A stretch of DNA of 45,696 bases, from contig JAISFP010000132.1 in NCBI GenBank assembly GCA_031263525.1, forward strand, positions 1 through 45,696, written 5' to 3'. Made by a program: the position numbers and the translations under genes. Position 1 is the stretch's first letter. Each line of letters opens with the position of its first letter. Positions 33,462 through 42,078 of this stretch are shown piece by piece. A model generated the notes under the pieces. It ran no database searches. It was not told where the DNA came from and saw only the letters and a list, made by a program, of their open reading frames with translations. The stretch comes from Deltaproteobacteria bacterium. GTDB lineage: Bacteria; Desulfobacterota; Desulfarculia; Adiutricales; Adiutricaceae.

Positions 33462-33954
33462 GTAACTGTTCAGGTGCCCCTCTATTGAGGGCCTTTTCGG
33501 AAGAAGAGAGCCCGGATGAGGAACCCTTGAAGTAGAAGACTCAATAATGGATACCTCATGTGGCGGGCAAGAGTTTCTTTAGATATTACCCGGGCGGATA
33601 AATGTCAGCGGCGTAAAGTGTGAGGTTTATGCTCCCATGGACAAAAGATACAGAATTGTAGATTTTTGATCTCCTTGCTAATTTTTTTTAACTCATCTAT
33701 TCTCAAGTGATAAATTTACTTGAGTCTTCTGGTTCAGCTACTTAAATGGATTCCTCAACGAGAATACAAAATCTGAGGATAATGAAGATCCTAGAGCATA
33801 AACACCTAACTTTGGATGAAGATGCCCGTTAGAATTCGTGGAGACTATTTGAGCAAATTCTCATTGTCGCTGACATTTATCCGCCTGGGCAATATCATTT
33901 TGATTGGACAGCCCCTCTGTTGAGCTACCCATGGGGAGGCACCTGAACAGTTAC
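33462..33954. mobile_element. IS66-like MITE interrupted by a TA-flanked element
   Basis: The left end GTAACTGTTCAGGTGCCCC and right end GGCACCTGAACAGTTAC match the complete copies. The interior agrees with the copy at 3886-4070 up to about 33583 and resumes at about 33895. The inserted 33586-33892 segment is listed separately. Without the insert the element would be about 184 bp. No 8-bp duplication is seen (left GCCGGGGC, right AATAATCT). Confidence 0.72.
33586..33892. mobile_element. TA-flanked MITE nested in the IS66-like element
   Basis: A 307-bp element starts TTACCCGGGCGGATAAATGTC and ends in its inverted counterpart (23 of the outer 25 bases match), bounded by TA on both sides. Ends share TTACCC and AAATGTC with the element at 27425. 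The interior is AT-rich without a gene. Nesting shows it moved after the host repeat was in place. Confidence 0.72.
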
Positions 33955-34217
33955 AATAATCTTAATTCATAAATTAAAACTGTAATCTACCATGCGAAGA
34001 TCTTCCGAAGCGAAGACCATACGGACATCATCGACTTGCAGTATTGATAAGGCTATTATTAGCATTTAATTAGTTTCATAATAATATTTAAGATGTCTAG
34101 TTATCTATTTCACTTAGTTTTGGATGAGTTTTAAATATTTTTAAAATATGTTTAATGTATTGAATTTAGTTACTCATCTGATGGAACATATTACTCTTTA
34201 AGAAAAGGGATATTTTA

Positions 34218-34425
34218 ATGCCCAAAGTCAAACTCTTCAAACGCGATGACACACTGGCTGTGACGCTTCCCCGCAAGTTCCGTATACTAGACAAAGTAGT
34301 CGGCATGCAAAGCTTGAACGGAAATTTAATCCTGCGGAATTACCATAGAATTTTGGGATATTATAGATGAGATTTCGTACGAATTCATGGAGGATTCTGA
34401 CGGGATGCCGGTGCGGAAGAAGTTT
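34218..34425 (+). pseudogene. VapB/AbrB-type antitoxin remnant, frameshifted
   Basis: Frame one (34218-34370) encodes 50 residues beginning MPKVKLFKRDDTLAVTLPRK, the SpoVT/AbrB DNA-binding pattern of VapB antitoxins (KLFK.G.S.AV.LPK.FR). The sequence is preceded by AAAAGGGA. The typical VapB C-terminus (EFWDIIDEISYEFMEDSDG) continues in the +1 frame from about 34348, so a single-base frameshift near 34335-34347 has broken the gene. It lies in an AT-rich stretch, consistent with decayed transferred DNA. Confidence 0.55.
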
Positions 34426-34606
34426 CCGGCTATCAAGAGGGTTCGGCCGCAGATGAAGATAATGTTGCCAAAGACAGGCATAAACCCCCGCAGACGAGAA
34501 GCAGGCCACCAATATCAGTTATGTTTATGCCGCACATTTGGAGAATGGTCCCTATGAAGAAGGAAATGCCGCAGAGGTCCAGATTTTAACAGTGAATCGT
34601 CCGGTC

Positions 34607-34675
34607 ATGTTTCTTCATGATACAGACATTATCCTAAATCTCATATGCAACAGCCATTTAAACACAGCAAATTGA
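34607..34675 (+). pseudogene. VapC-like PIN toxin N-terminal fragment
   Basis: Twenty-two codons from ATG 34607 read MFLHDTDIILNLI and onward, matching the start of PIN-domain VapC toxins (MYLLDTDI...L) with the first catalytic Asp, then stop at TGA. The rest of a PIN domain (about 130 residues) is missing. With the VapB remnant upstream it suggests a dead toxin-antitoxin pair. Confidence 0.4.
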
Positions 34676-35064
34676 TTACTTAATTTTCTCGAGAGCAGTT
34701 TGCTTTAGAGTTCATCACCTGGTGTAAATTACATCATGGAATTGCCAAAAGCAATTTTTCAATTGTGAAATACTAAAAATTGAACATATGAAATATGATG
34801 TACACATCTATTTGTTAGTCCATAAGGTTATGTCACAAACAAATTAATTGGATGTGTAACATTTTAATTTGAAAAGTTCAGATGCTACGCTTGACTTACG
34901 CTCAGAAATAAAGGCAAATTCAAATCGTTCTCGCAAAAAGGGTTCTCGCTCAGGTCCCTCTCTCTCAGGGATTTTACTAGATCATGGATCTCGCCTGATC
35001 AGGGAACCCTCTAGCTGATGGATCTGTCTCGAGCAGGGAACTTTCACGCGACTCGGGGTTGTTC
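34676..35064. other. AT-rich gap downstream of the histidine kinase
   Basis: AT-rich to about 34930. Then two imperfect copies of a roughly 38-bp unit (GGATCTCGCCTGATCAGGGAAC, about 34986-35008, and GGATCTGTCTCGAGCAGGGAAC, about 35020-35041) lie just past the kinase stop codon. No terminator with a T-run is clear. Confidence 0.4.
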
Positions 35065-38000
35065 TCACGCCTCAGGCTCGCTAATGAAGGTCTCGATGCG
35101 GTGGCGCACGCCAGCCAGCAACCGGGAACACCTCTCCAGGCGGGAGAGGATGTATGCGGAGTCCTCCTCGCGGCCGGCCTTCTCGAGGCCCGCCGCCTCC
35201 TCCGACAGCTTCATGGCGCCAACGGTGGCTGAGGCGCTCTTCATGGCATGGAAGCTTATGGTGGCGTTCTTCATGTCCATGGTTCCGGTGGCCATGCCCT
35301 CTTCCACCATAGCCTGCCAGCCGTCAAGATCGGAGACGTAGAAGCCCAGGAGCTTCTTGAAGCGGTCCTTCTGGCCGCGGCACCGGTCCAGGCCGGACTG
35401 GAAGTCCACTTCGGTCAGGGCCTCGATCTCGGGCGGGAGAACCGGCGCGGGCCCGGGCCAGGACGGGTCCGCCGGATTCTCCAGGCCGAGGGCGGCGTCC
35501 CAGCCGGCCGGGCCGGACTCGCCGCCACGGGGCCTCCCCCCGAAGAATATGCCGGCTCCGGCTCCCTCACGGGGCACTTCTGCGGCTCCGGGTCCGCCGC
35601 TGGCAGCGGTCGGTGAAGAATCTACGCCATCAGCCGCAGTTCGGGCACCGGCTCCGGCAACGTTGCCGGCATCGGCTCCAGGTCCGCCAACTGGCCCTGC
35701 CCCATCGCCGGCATCGCCCCGGAACCCATGCCCCGGGCCGGGCCCGAGGAAGGGCTTCCTCGGGGAGGACATGCCGACCGCGGGGGGTGGCCATCCCTGG
35801 CCTCCGGTGCCGGGGCTCTCCGGGGAGGGCTCGGCCTGCGCCCCCCCGCCGACCGCTCCGACCGCTCCTGGGACATCGGCATCGCCCCCCGGGTCAGGTG
35901 CGCCCTGGGCAGGGCCGCCTTGTGCCGGGACGCCTTGGGCTGTGGCGCCTTGGGCGAGTGTGTCTTCCGTCTCGCCCGTCTCAGCTCCCTCCCGTCCGGG
36001 AACGGGCCCGAATCCGGCGGCGCCTGAGGCGGTCGGCGCCAGAGGGGGCGCGGAGGGAGGCGGGCCTGCAGGGGTTGCGGTGGGAGCCACGGGTGCTCCC
36101 AGCCTCTCGGAGGACATGCCGGCCAGGAAATCCTCCACGCGGATGAGCACGTTGCGGAGTATGGCCAGACAGCGGAAGCGGCCCTCCTCCAGAGCGCCGA
36201 GATCCTCGCCGCGGGCGGCCCTGGCCAGGGATGCGGCGGTCATGGCGAGGCCGAAGGCCCCTATGATGCTGGCCGACGTTTCCATGTCCTGGAAAACGTT
36301 CAGGAGCTCCCTGGGTTCCGCAGGGGGGAAGTCCTTCTTGAGGGTCCGCGCCCAGACGTCCCCCTCAGACTGGAAGACTCCAAGGATGCGGCGGTAGCCG
36401 GCCTCCCCGCGGGACTTCCGGGCCCCCTCGCCGAAGTCCACCAGATCCTGGGAGGGAGGCGCCTCGGGAAGCCCCGGGGGAAATGCGGGCTGCTCCGGGG
36501 GCTCGGAGTCCTCCCCGCCCAGCCGGCCTTCCCCGCCGGCCCCCTCGGGGAAGACAAGCTTCTCGCGGGGGATCCAGCGGACGAGCACGGATTCCAGGAG
36601 GCCCACGTCTATGGGCTTCGCTATGAAGTCGTCGAAGCCGGAGCTGAGGAAAGCCTCCCGAACGCCCGGCACGATGTTGGCGGTCAGGGCCACTATGGGG
36701 AGAGAGCGGTACTTGGGGTCCGGGAGCGAGCGTATGACGCGGACGGCCTCCATGCCGTCCATGCCGGGCATCATGTGGTCCATGAAGACCAGATCGTAGT
36801 CGGCGGCCTGCACCATCTCGACGCTCTCGGCCCCGCCCCGTGCGGCGTCCACCTGGCCGCCGTACTCGGCCAGGAGGGCCCTGGCGACCTCCACGTTGGT
36901 GGGAAGATCGTCTACCAGGAGTATCCTCGCGCTCGGCATGCTGAAGCCCTGGGGAGGCTCGGGCCCGAGCGGCGCCTCCCGCACCGCGCCCCTGGGAAAC
37001 GCGGGCAGGCGCAGGGTAGCGAGAGGCATCTCGACCGCCGTGCGCTCCATCTCGCGGGCCTCCGCGGCCGCGGCCTCCGCCGCCTGCTGGGCCAGCTCCT
37101 CCTCGGTCATGAAGATGATCTTGTCGTGGGGGATCCAGCGGCGGACTGCCTCCTCCAGCACGTTCAGGTCAATGGGCTTCGAGATGAAGTCGTTGAAGCC
37201 GTGGGAGAGGAACATGTCCTTCATGCCGGAGACCGCGTTGGCTGTCAGGGCTATGATGGGCAGATCCCTGTGCCTGCCGTTCTCCATGGACCTGATGATG
37301 CGGGTGGCCTCCACCCCGTCCATGTTGGGCATCATGTGGTCCATGAAGACTATGTCGTAGCGGTGGCGCTTCACCAGGTCCAGGGACTCGGCGGCAGTGG
37401 AGGAGGTGTCAATGCGGCATCCGTACTCGGAGAGGAGCGCGGAAGCCACCTGGAGGTTCGTCTCCAGATCGTCTACCACCAGGATCCTGCCCTTGGGTAT
37501 GAGGATCCTCTCCCTGCGCTCCCGGCCCAGGCGCCTACCCCTCTGCGAGGGGATGTTGTTCAGGAAGTCGGCCACGGCCAGAGAGTAGACGGGGCTCTGG
37601 AGGTAGGTGAAGTTCCTGGCGGGCCGTCCCGGAGGGCCCTCGGTGATGACACCCACCCTGGCCCCTGGGAGACAGCGCTCGATCCTCGCCTGCTCCTTCT
37701 GGAAGACGGCGTTCTGGACAAGCACGTGGGAGTAGTCGCAGGGCCCGTCCTCCAGCTCGCGCTCCAGCTCGTCCGGGTTCCGGCACAGGGTGTAGCGGAC
37801 GTCCAGGTTGTCGAGGGTGGCCGAGAGCGACTTGGCGTAGTCGTCGCGGTTCAGGGAGGCCAGCACCTTGCGGGAGCCGGGCTCGACGACCACCGCGAAG
37901 GGCCCGCTCTTGTCAATCTCCTGGGGGACCATGACGTTGAACGAGCTACCCAGGCCGTAGGTGCTCTCGAAGTCTATAGTCCCGTGCATCATCTGGCACA

Positions 38001-39576
38001 GGCTCTTGGTGATGGTGAGCCCCAGCCCCGTGCCCTCCACGTTCCGGTTCTGGTGGGGGTCGACCCGTGAGAAGTCGGCAAAGAGCTTGTCCCGGTCCTC
38101 GGGCTTGATGCCGATGCCCGTGTCCTTTATGGAGATTCTGAGCTCCAGGACGTTCGTGCCGGGCCTTATGCTGCCCTTGACCATCAGGTAGACGTAGCCC
38201 TCGCGGGTGTACTTGACCGCGTTGGAGAGGATGTTGAGTATTATCTGGCGGACGCGGGTGACGTCGCCGCGCAGGTAGTTGGGGAGCTTCCCGTCCACGT
38301 AGACCAGGAACACCAGGCTCTTCTCCTGGAGCCTCACCATGATGATGTTTATCGAGTCGTTAATGAGCGAGCTGAGCGTGTAGCTGAGCGGCACGAACTT
38401 GAAGGAGCCAGAGCGTATGGTGGAGAAGTCGAGGATGTCGTTTATGATTGAGAGGAGCAGATCGCCCGCATGCTTGATGTTCAGAGCCCAGGCCCGGCAC
38501 TGTGCGGACATGTCCTTCTCGCTCCTGAGCAGGAGATCGCTCATGCCCACTATGGCGTTCATGGGCGTGCGGATCTCGTGGCTAATCCGGGTGAGGAAGG
38601 TGGTCTTGGACTCGTTTTCCTTCTCCGCCGCCACCCTGGCCCGGCTGAGCCTAAGGATTGCCAGGGAAATGAGGCAGGCGAAGACGAATCCGGCAGTGCC
38701 CAGGACGGCGAGCACCCTCTCGCCCGACCCGCCTCCCGCCGCCAGGGGAACGGCGGCGAAAAGCCTCCAGCCGTTGAAGATCTTCTTCGTGAAGGCGTAG
38801 ACGTCCCTGCCGGAGGTGTCCTCCAAGGGGCCCAGGCGCTGGGAAGCCTCGGGCTGGGAGCGCTCCAGGATCTGGCGGGTTCCGGGGGACAGGAAGGAGA
38901 ACGACTTGCCGGTCAGCGCCCTGTCGGGATGGGCAAGTATGGTCCCGTCCTGGTTGACGATGACCCCGTAGCCGCCCTCGGCCAGGGAAAGGTACCCGGC
39001 GTACGAGTTCAGCCAGTTGAGACCCACGTTCATGCAGAGGATGCCCAGGTACTCGCCCTTGTGGGTGTAGAGTATCCTGGCAAGGGACAGCACCAGCTCG
39101 CCCGTCTTGCGGTCCTTGTAGGGGCCCGAATAGTCGAGCTGCTCGCCTTTCAGCGCGGCCTGGTACCATCCCTTGCCCTGCAGGGCCTCGGGCTGCTCGC
39201 GGAAGATGCCTGACGGGTCGTAGAAGCGGTTCCGGACCGTGCCGTAGACCCCGAAGACCCCGGCCTCCCCAGGGGCGGACTCCTTCAGCCTGGAGTTGGC
39301 GGACTCTATGAAGGCCTCGATGTCCGAGGGCTCGAACTCGGAGGAGAGCATGGACTCTATCTGGTCGTGGATGTTGTTGAAGGCAGCCCTGGGAGACCGG
39401 AGGTTCAGGCGTATGTTCGACTCGGCCTCGGTGAAACGCGACTCAAGGTTCCGGCGCATGTCCCCGCCAGAGGACGAGCCCGCAGCCCAGAAGCCCAGGG
39501 CCGCCATGGCCGCGAACGCCACCCAGACCAGGACTATCTTCAGGCGGTCGATGCCTGTCGAGGAAAGCAAGCTCAT
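35065..39576 (-). CDS. Hybrid sensor histidine kinase with two receivers and two HPt-like domains
   Basis: A 1503-residue membrane phosphorelay protein. In order: membrane helix about 12-33; periplasmic dCache-like sensor (about 35-280); helix about 287-309; HisKA with phospho-acceptor His333 (SHEIRTPMNAIVG); HATPase with N452, DTGIGI (485-490) and GTGLGL (515-520). A diverged pseudo-receiver (about 555-680) follows, then receiver 1 with Asp746 and receiver 2 with Asp933. An HPt-like segment (about 1045-1155) has FQDMETS where FHxxK is expected, so the His is Gln1096. A Gly/Pro/Ala-rich linker (about 1160-1385) leads to an intact HPt (about 1388-1490) with FHAMKSAS, His1443. The ligand is unknown. 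No response regulator gene is adjacent, so output must act in trans. The start ATG 39576 has only a weak ribosome binding site. Confidence 0.9.
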   Translation of the reverse strand: MSLLSSTGIDRLKIVLVWVAFAAMAALGFWAAGSSSGGDMRRNLESRFTEAESNIRLNLRSPRAAFNNIHDQIESMLSSEFEPSDIEAFIESANSRLKESAPGEAGVFGVYGTVRNRFYDPSGIFREQPEALQGKGWYQAALKGEQLDYSGPYKDRKTGELVLSLARILYTHKGEYLGILCMNVGLNWLNSYAGYLSLAEGGYGVIVNQDGTILAHPDRALTGKSFSFLSPGTRQILERSQPEASQRLGPLEDTSGRDVYAFTKKIFNGWRLFAAVPLAAGGGSGERVLAVLGTAGFVFACLISLAILRLSRARVAAEKENESKTTFLTRISHEIRTPMNAIVGMSDLLLRSEKDMSAQCRAWALNIKHAGDLLLSIINDILDFSTIRSGSFKFVPLSYTLSSLINDSINIIMVRLQEKSLVFLVYVDGKLPNYLRGDVTRVRQIILNILSNAVKYTREGYVYLMVKGSIRPGTNVLELRISIKDTGIGIKPEDRDKLFADFSRVDPHQNRNVEGTGLGLTITKSLCQMMHGTIDFESTYGLGSSFNVMVPQEIDKSGPFAVVVEPGSRKVLASLNRDDYAKSLSATLDNLDVRYTLCRNPDELERELEDGPCDYSHVLVQNAVFQKEQARIERCLPGARVGVITEGPPGRPARNFTYLQSPVYSLAVADFLNNIPSQRGRRLGRERRERILIPKGRILVVDDLETNLQVASALLSEYGCRIDTSSTAAESLDLVKRHRYDIVFMDHMMPNMDGVEATRIIRSMENGRHRDLPIIALTANAVSGMKDMFLSHGFNDFISKPIDLNVLEEAVRRWIPHDKIIFMTEEELAQQAAEAAAAEAREMERTAVEMPLATLRLPAFPRGAVREAPLGPEPPQGFSMPSARILLVDDLPTNVEVARALLAEYGGQVDAARGGAESVEMVQAADYDLVFMDHMMPGMDGMEAVRVIRSLPDPKYRSLPIVALTANIVPGVREAFLSSGFDDFIAKPIDVGLLESVLVRWIPREKLVFPEGAGGEGRLGGEDSEPPEQPAFPPGLPEAPPSQDLVDFGEGARKSRGEAGYRRILGVFQSEGDVWARTLKKDFPPAEPRELLNVFQDMETSASIIGAFGLAMTAASLARAARGEDLGALEEGRFRCLAILRNVLIRVEDFLAGMSSERLGAPVAPTATPAGPPPSAPPLAPTASGAAGFGPVPGREGAETGETEDTLAQGATAQGVPAQGGPAQGAPDPGGDADVPGAVGAVGGGAQAEPSPESPGTGGQGWPPPAVGMSSPRKPFLGPGPGHGFRGDAGDGAGPVGGPGADAGNVAGAGARTAADGVDSSPTAASGGPGAAEVPREGAGAGIFFGGRPRGGESGPAGWDAALGLENPADPSWPGPAPVLPPEIEALTEVDFQSGLDRCRGQKDRFKKLLGFYVSDLDGWQAMVEEGMATGTMDMKNATISFHAMKSASATVGAMKLSEEAAGLEKAGREEDSAYILSRLERCSRLLAGVRHRIETFISEPEA

Positions 39577-42078
39577 GCGACGGTTCCGGCCCCGGCGCGG
39601 GGAAGGCCGCGGAAAGTGGCTTGCGGCCTCGCGATTTGCGTCAGGGGCAGTTCGAAGGGGGTGCTGCGGGTTCGAGGGAGGAGGCTGTCTTCGGGAGGAC
39701 TGAGGATGTCATGTTTGCTCCTGATTCTACCGCATTCAGAACAAATTTTAAACCGGGACGCACCGACCTCCCCCCGTGCGCCCGGCATCGTGCCCGCCCT
39801 CCTTCCGCTGAACGTGAGGATGAGGGACGCATGAAACAAAAAGTCACTTAATTGTCGCAAATTGGCTGCAGCAACTCATAAGACACAAAAGCGACCCGGA
39901 GAAACTTAAAGTGACACGAAGACTCCACAGTGTCCAGGATGCAATAACGTTCGCGAAACGGGACTGGACGAATCACAAAATGCCAGATTAGGTATGCCCA
40001 ACAGGATTGAACCCTGCATCACTCGAAAACATGTCCGAAAGCTGAAAATTAACTGTGCAGCGCCTCGGATGCCAGACAGCAACCGGCACTCATACCGATT
40101 GTTGATTAAAAATATATGAAGCCAAAAATAATTTGGTTGTCAGGTATGAGTCCCAGATCATATCTCGCATCTTTATTCAATATTTTGTTTCAGGGGCTCC
40201 TTCTGACACACAGGCGCTCCTTCTGACACTCAGATGCTCCTTATTTACCCCATGTCACAGACGTTTCCTGTTATATGCTGACGAGATTGAGACTAATCAG
40301 GCGCCTGTTTTTTAAACCCACATTTCATGTATGAAAGCCTGATTCCATAACTGAAGGAATGATTTCATGCCTAAAACCCGCCTTTCATATCTTCCTGATT
40401 ATTAAGTAATTAATGAATATTTATCCACTTTGGAGCTTAGAAATCTTATCCGACAAAATTTTCCCAAATACAAAACAATTAATTATGTTACCCTTCTACA
40501 GAATGTCTTAATCATCACGATAAAAATATTAACTTATGATCAATGTATTATTCAACACAAATTTAAGTCTCAATCAATCTTATGGCTTATAACTAACCAT
40601 ATAAAATATTTTATACTAATACAATAATAAAATTTTTCATTGAATATATTTTGTGAATACTACATCTAAGTTTTTTAATTATGGATATAATAATTTTCAA
40701 AAAGAATTTGCATTGTCATGATAAAAATTAATTAAAAGAACAATTAACAAATATTTTTGCCATTGATTTTCAAAAATTTTCTGATGAGTTCAATGAATAA
40801 ATTTTCAAAACTATACAGTATCTTCTTCAGTAGTTAGCAAATAATCCATCATTTCAAAAGCAATTTTCATACAGAGTCATCTCAGATCTGATCATTTACA
40901 CTGTATTGATACTCTGTAATCATTGAAATATAATATATAAAGTTAACTGTCAAACCAATTATTTATAAATGTAAAATTTATAGTCATCATTTCACCGTTT
41001 CAGTTACTGCTGCCTTGAAGTATTTAGGTATTATTAAAACTCTTGAAAATATCAAATATGCATTCAAGATACATAACACAATATTGATTATATATTTAAA
41101 ATAATTATAGGTACATACTTACTAGATAACATATCTAAACATATTAAATATTTTCATTGGCGCAATTTCAATTTATTTACTATCAGAAATATATTAATAT
41201 TTTAATCTGATATCTTCAGAAACAAAGAGAGAAGCTAGTAACGCCATTGCCTTATACTTCTTTCATATGCTCCACACATTATCTTTTAAATTACGCAATG
41301 ACTATATTTTATAATAATGTATTGTAATTATTACTATAGAAACTCAACAAATGTTTGGCAATGTTAAACATAAGTCAGAAACTAGGTGATATCTGATATT
41401 AGCCGGCAAGTCTGACATTCAGCATTTTCGTTCGTAGTCAGACAAACTATAATTTTTTATTACATCATTTAAATATTTTAACTAAACCTATGAAACATCT
41501 TAAAACACCGATTAACCTTAGCATACAATAGTTTATGTTATTTTAATAATTTTCTATATTGTAATTTTATATCTACTTATTCTGTTTCCAGCATTTTTAA
41601 TTAATCATTTAAAATAAATTATTTTTAAATAGCAAAGAAAAATAGTAATATTTGGAGTTTCATCTCATAGCTTAATAAATATCGTTGTTCAACCACGTAT
41701 TTTTATTAATATTATTTATCTTGTAAAATATTTGAATATTTCTATTGCTCATCTATATTTATCATGTTTAATGTAATATTTAAAATTATCACAATTTAAT
41801 AATTATAAATAAAATCATCAATCATCATCTCAGCTGCCAAGAAGAACAAAATCTTAAATATTATAAAATATGTCAGAGTCCAAATCGTGACAGCGCGAAC
41901 AGTTCTTCACAAAATACTCAATTCTAACGATGCATATGACACCTCAAAACATTGTTCTCATTCGCCGACAGAGTCAACGACCTCGCCGGCCATCTGTCAG
42001 CGCGTTTCCGTCGCTTTCAGGATGAAGCCGTCCCCGGCACGCGACAGTCCCCTGACACCCGAAACCGTCCTGGCCACG
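39577..42078. other. 2.5-kb gap, with a 1.8-kb extremely AT-rich core and no genes
   Basis: 39577-40080 is of mixed composition. From about 40080 to 41880 the sequence is strongly AT-rich, with long A/T runs and many stops in all frames. The longest open frames (about 60 codons) have no motif or ribosome binding site. At about 40196-40240 three copies of GCTCCTT, two extended as GCTCCTTCTGACAC, form a short repeat. Composition jumps back at about 41890, just before the priA stop. I see no tRNA, rRNA or phage gene. Confidence 0.6.

Noticed and set aside
40430-40627. 65-codon open frame in the AT-rich island
   Set aside because: TTG start, no ribosome binding site, hydrophobic low-complexity product typical of random AT-rich DNA.
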